Of a stretch of 64,000 bases of DNA, positions 62,175 to 64,000 are shown in pieces. The stretch is from contig VGZO01000015.1 in the NCBI GenBank assembly GCA_016872555.1, positions 1 to 64,000 on the forward strand, in the 5' to 3' direction. The notes beneath the pieces are model-generated. The model did no database searches. It was not told the DNA's origin and worked only from the letters and a program-made list of their open reading frames with translations. Position numbers and translations under genes: made by a program. Source of the DNA: Planctomycetota bacterium. GTDB lineage: Bacteria; Planctomycetota; Planctomycetia; Pirellulales; UBA1268. How positions within the stretch are numbered: position 1 is the first letter of the stretch; every line of letters begins with the position of its first letter.

Positions 62175-63941
62175 TCAGAACGGGATGCCGTCGGTGCCCG
62201 ACGGCTTCCCGTCGTCGTCAGGAAACGAATCGCCGTCGGAGGTCAGTGGGCCGTCGCCGGGGCGGAAGCGGCGGCGCGGCGGCTTGAGTGGTTTGGGGCG
62301 GCGGTCCGCCCCCGGCGGTTCGGCGGCGGCCTCCTTGGCGAGCCGCGCGAGGGCGCCGTGTCCGTACGCCGGCGCGAGGTGCACCTGGAAGGCCGGCGTC
62401 GCCCCGTCGCCCGAGACCACCGTCGCGGCCGGGCCGAGGAGCGGATGGGGGCGGGGATTGGCGATCTCGCCGGGGAGGAACACCGGGCGGGCGAACGTCT
62501 GCCAGCCGCCGAGGACCGCCAGACCGCCGTCGTCGTCCGGGCCGATCGCCGTCGGCGCGATACAGGTCGCGATCCCCGTGGCGCGGGAGATCAACTCGGC
62601 CGTCACCATGTCGAGGCCACCGCCGAGGGCGATCTTCGTCTGGAAGCCCGAGGCGACGGTGTCACCATCGCGGCCGTAGATCGCCGGCAGCTGCGCCAGC
62701 GACTGCGTGCCGGCCACGAAGGAGAGCCGCATATCGCGGCAGGTGTGGAGGAGGTTGGGGAGATCGGGCAACGGCCCGGCCGCGGCCAGCTCGTCGATCG
62801 CCACGAGCGTCTTGTGGGGGAGGCAGCTCGAGGGGCTGCTCCGCGCCGTCTCCTGGAGGGCATGGAGGAGGTCGCCGAGGAGCAGGGCGATCACGACCCG
62901 GAGGTGGACGATGTCCTGCCCGTCGATCTCGACGACGAGGACCCCGCCATTGCGGGCGAAGGCCCCGAAATCGACCTCGTGGGTGCCGAGGAACGGCGCG
63001 AGCTCGTCGACGAAGGCAGTCGACTCGGCCACCGTGTTGGCAACGGTCTCGCCGTTGCTGTTGCGCTCCACGTGCCGGGCGAAGCCGCGCAGGAACGGCG
63101 ACCGCCTGTGCATCCGGGCGAAGTCCTCGTAGAACCCGCCGACGATCACGTCACGGAGGTAGGGGAGCGTGCAGGCCTTCGCCGGGAGATCACGGCCCAT
63201 CGCCTCGATCGCGAATTTGAGGAAGTCCGCGGCCTGGTTGTAGGCCCACACCCCGCCGTCGTGGCGCGACGGGCCCCCGGCCGCCGACACGAGGAACTCC
63301 GCCAGCCGCTTGGCCCGCACGATGTCGGTGCAGGTGGCCAGCGGGTTGTAGCCGAGGGAGCGGTCGGGGGACCGCGGGGCGACGAGCATGAACTCGTCGC
63401 CGCGGCCGAAGGCATGGGCGAGGCGGCGGATGACGCGAGTCTGTTTCTGCCCCTTGACGTTGATCACGACCACCGCCCAGCGTTGCTCGAGAGCGTGGAC
63501 GACCGACGGGAAGGTCACCGACTCGGTCTTCCCCGATCCCGAGCGTCCGATCACCAGCAGGTTCGGCGACTGGCGACCGAGCGGGAGCGGCAGCCCGAGC
63601 GAGCCGACGACCCCGGGCTTCGGGTCGTGGGCGATGGCGAACGAGGGCAGCAGGCGGACGTGGTCTTCGGGAGCGGCATCGGCCGCCGCCTCGCGGCGCG
63701 CCAGGTCGGCACTGCCGGCCGGCACGCCGTTGCCGTAGGGACCGTCACCGAGGAACGTGACCCCTGGCGTGGTGAGGAATCCCGGCGTGGGGAAAAGAAT
63801 GCCCTCCCAGAACGCGAGTTCGTCGCGCTTGCCGTGCCGGTCGGGTCGCCGCCAGCGGTTGGGATCGTTCGGCCGACCGCGGTCGGGACGCGGCGGTTCT
63901 TCGTCGGGAGAGTGGTCGTGATTGGATCCGGAGTCGAGCAA
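62175..63941 (-). CDS. Soluble VirD4/TraG/TraD-like ATPase
   Basis: The 588-residue protein resembles the conjugative coupling proteins of type IV secretion. Walker A is GRSGSGKT at 132-139, Walker B is LVAIDELAAAG at 379-389, and GTQSLAQL at 411-418 is the sensor-like glutamine segment. It lacks the N-terminal transmembrane anchor of typical VirD4. Instead it has an Asp/Pro/Arg-rich disordered head (1-40) and a charged low-complexity tail (535-588) ending in an acidic stretch (SFPDDDGKPSGTDGIPF). No relaxase, mating-pair gene or integrase lies in the window. It may be a DNA- or protein-pumping ATPase of another system. Its start is uncertain near the right edge. Confidence 0.8.
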   Translation of the reverse strand: MLDSGSNHDHSPDEEPPRPDRGRPNDPNRWRRPDRHGKRDELAFWEGILFPTPGFLTTPGVTFLGDGPYGNGVPAGSADLARREAAADAAPEDHVRLLPSFAIAHDPKPGVVGSLGLPLPLGRQSPNLLVIGRSGSGKTESVTFPSVVHALEQRWAVVVINVKGQKQTRVIRRLAHAFGRGDEFMLVAPRSPDRSLGYNPLATCTDIVRAKRLAEFLVSAAGGPSRHDGGVWAYNQAADFLKFAIEAMGRDLPAKACTLPYLRDVIVGGFYEDFARMHRRSPFLRGFARHVERNSNGETVANTVAESTAFVDELAPFLGTHEVDFGAFARNGGVLVVEIDGQDIVHLRVVIALLLGDLLHALQETARSSPSSCLPHKTLVAIDELAAAGPLPDLPNLLHTCRDMRLSFVAGTQSLAQLPAIYGRDGDTVASGFQTKIALGGGLDMVTAELISRATGIATCIAPTAIGPDDDGGLAVLGGWQTFARPVFLPGEIANPRPHPLLGPAATVVSGDGATPAFQVHLAPAYGHGALARLAKEAAAEPPGADRRPKPLKPPRRRFRPGDGPLTSDGDSFPDDDGKPSGTDGIPF

Positions 63942-64000
63942 GGGGCACCTGGCACGCGGGAGGTGGCGGGAGGGAAACCGGCGGGCGGATGAGTGGATAA

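Noticed and set aside
62175-63941. Evidence for an integrative conjugative element
   Set aside because: Only one VirD4-like gene; no integrase, relaxase, att repeats or other T4SS genes in the window.

Overview
This is a gene-dense, very GC-rich stretch of bacterial chromosome that looks planctomycetal, most likely Pirellulales-like. The main reason is four pairs of the planctomycete hallmark families DUF1549/DUF1553 (usually with an N-terminal PSD1 cytochrome-like domain) and DUF1501. A sulfatase, a DUF1559 prepilin-like protein, DUF1080, BPSS1187-type and Gfo/Idh/MocA secreted proteins point the same way. No tRNA, rRNA, CRISPR array, intact transposase or replication origin was recognised. 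The taxonomic call is by gene content only.

Layout. 1-6.9 kb: pyruvate phosphate dikinase (-) with a good promoter, then a divergent PSD1/DUF1549/DUF1553 plus DUF1501 pair (+). 7.0-8.8 kb: an acyltransferase-SGNH gene split by one in-frame stop. 8.9-16.2 kb: a minus-strand run that begins with frr and continues into three ABC-2-type exporters, the last permease being fused to a CPBP protease. 16.5-25.8 kb: an accessory block with a sulfatase-hydrolase fusion, a PD-(D/E)XK-like coiled-coil protein, a broken P-type cation ATPase and an APC permease. 25.9-29.8 kb: a DUF1559 protein and the translation cluster rpsB-tsf-pyrH (-). 30.0-32.0 kb: ilvN and ilvC (+).

32-53 kb: a secreted Gfo/Idh/MocA oxidoreductase and a BPSS1187-family protein, then a long co-directional minus-strand block. 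In transcription order the block is an MMPL/RND transporter, an RlmI-like methyltransferase, PSD1/DUF1549 + DUF1501, a large PSD1/DUF1549 + DUF1501, a DUF1080-PQQ dehydrogenase fusion, DUF1501 and a heme-poor DUF1549. 53.5-56.9 kb: the tight operon folK-panC-lgt-CDGSH. 57.7-63.9 kb: a CPBP protease, DUF2617, a stand-alone response regulator, metF, a CPA2 antiporter (all +) and a soluble VirD4/TraG-like ATPase (-).

How the genes fit together. Housekeeping functions (translation, branched-chain amino acid synthesis, folate and C1 metabolism, pantothenate, lipoprotein maturation) alternate with blocks of secreted, probably polymer-degrading or cell-surface redox proteins. frr, normally directly after pyrH, lies 11 kb away beyond the accessory block. 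That block carries the clearest decay in the window, the P-type ATPase with two large deletions and a late nonsense codon. I see no single clearly new defence or biosynthetic system. The strongest leads are the multi-pair PSD1/DUF1501 locus, the sulfatase-hydrolase and HPPK-kinase-like fusions, and the soluble VirD4-like protein.
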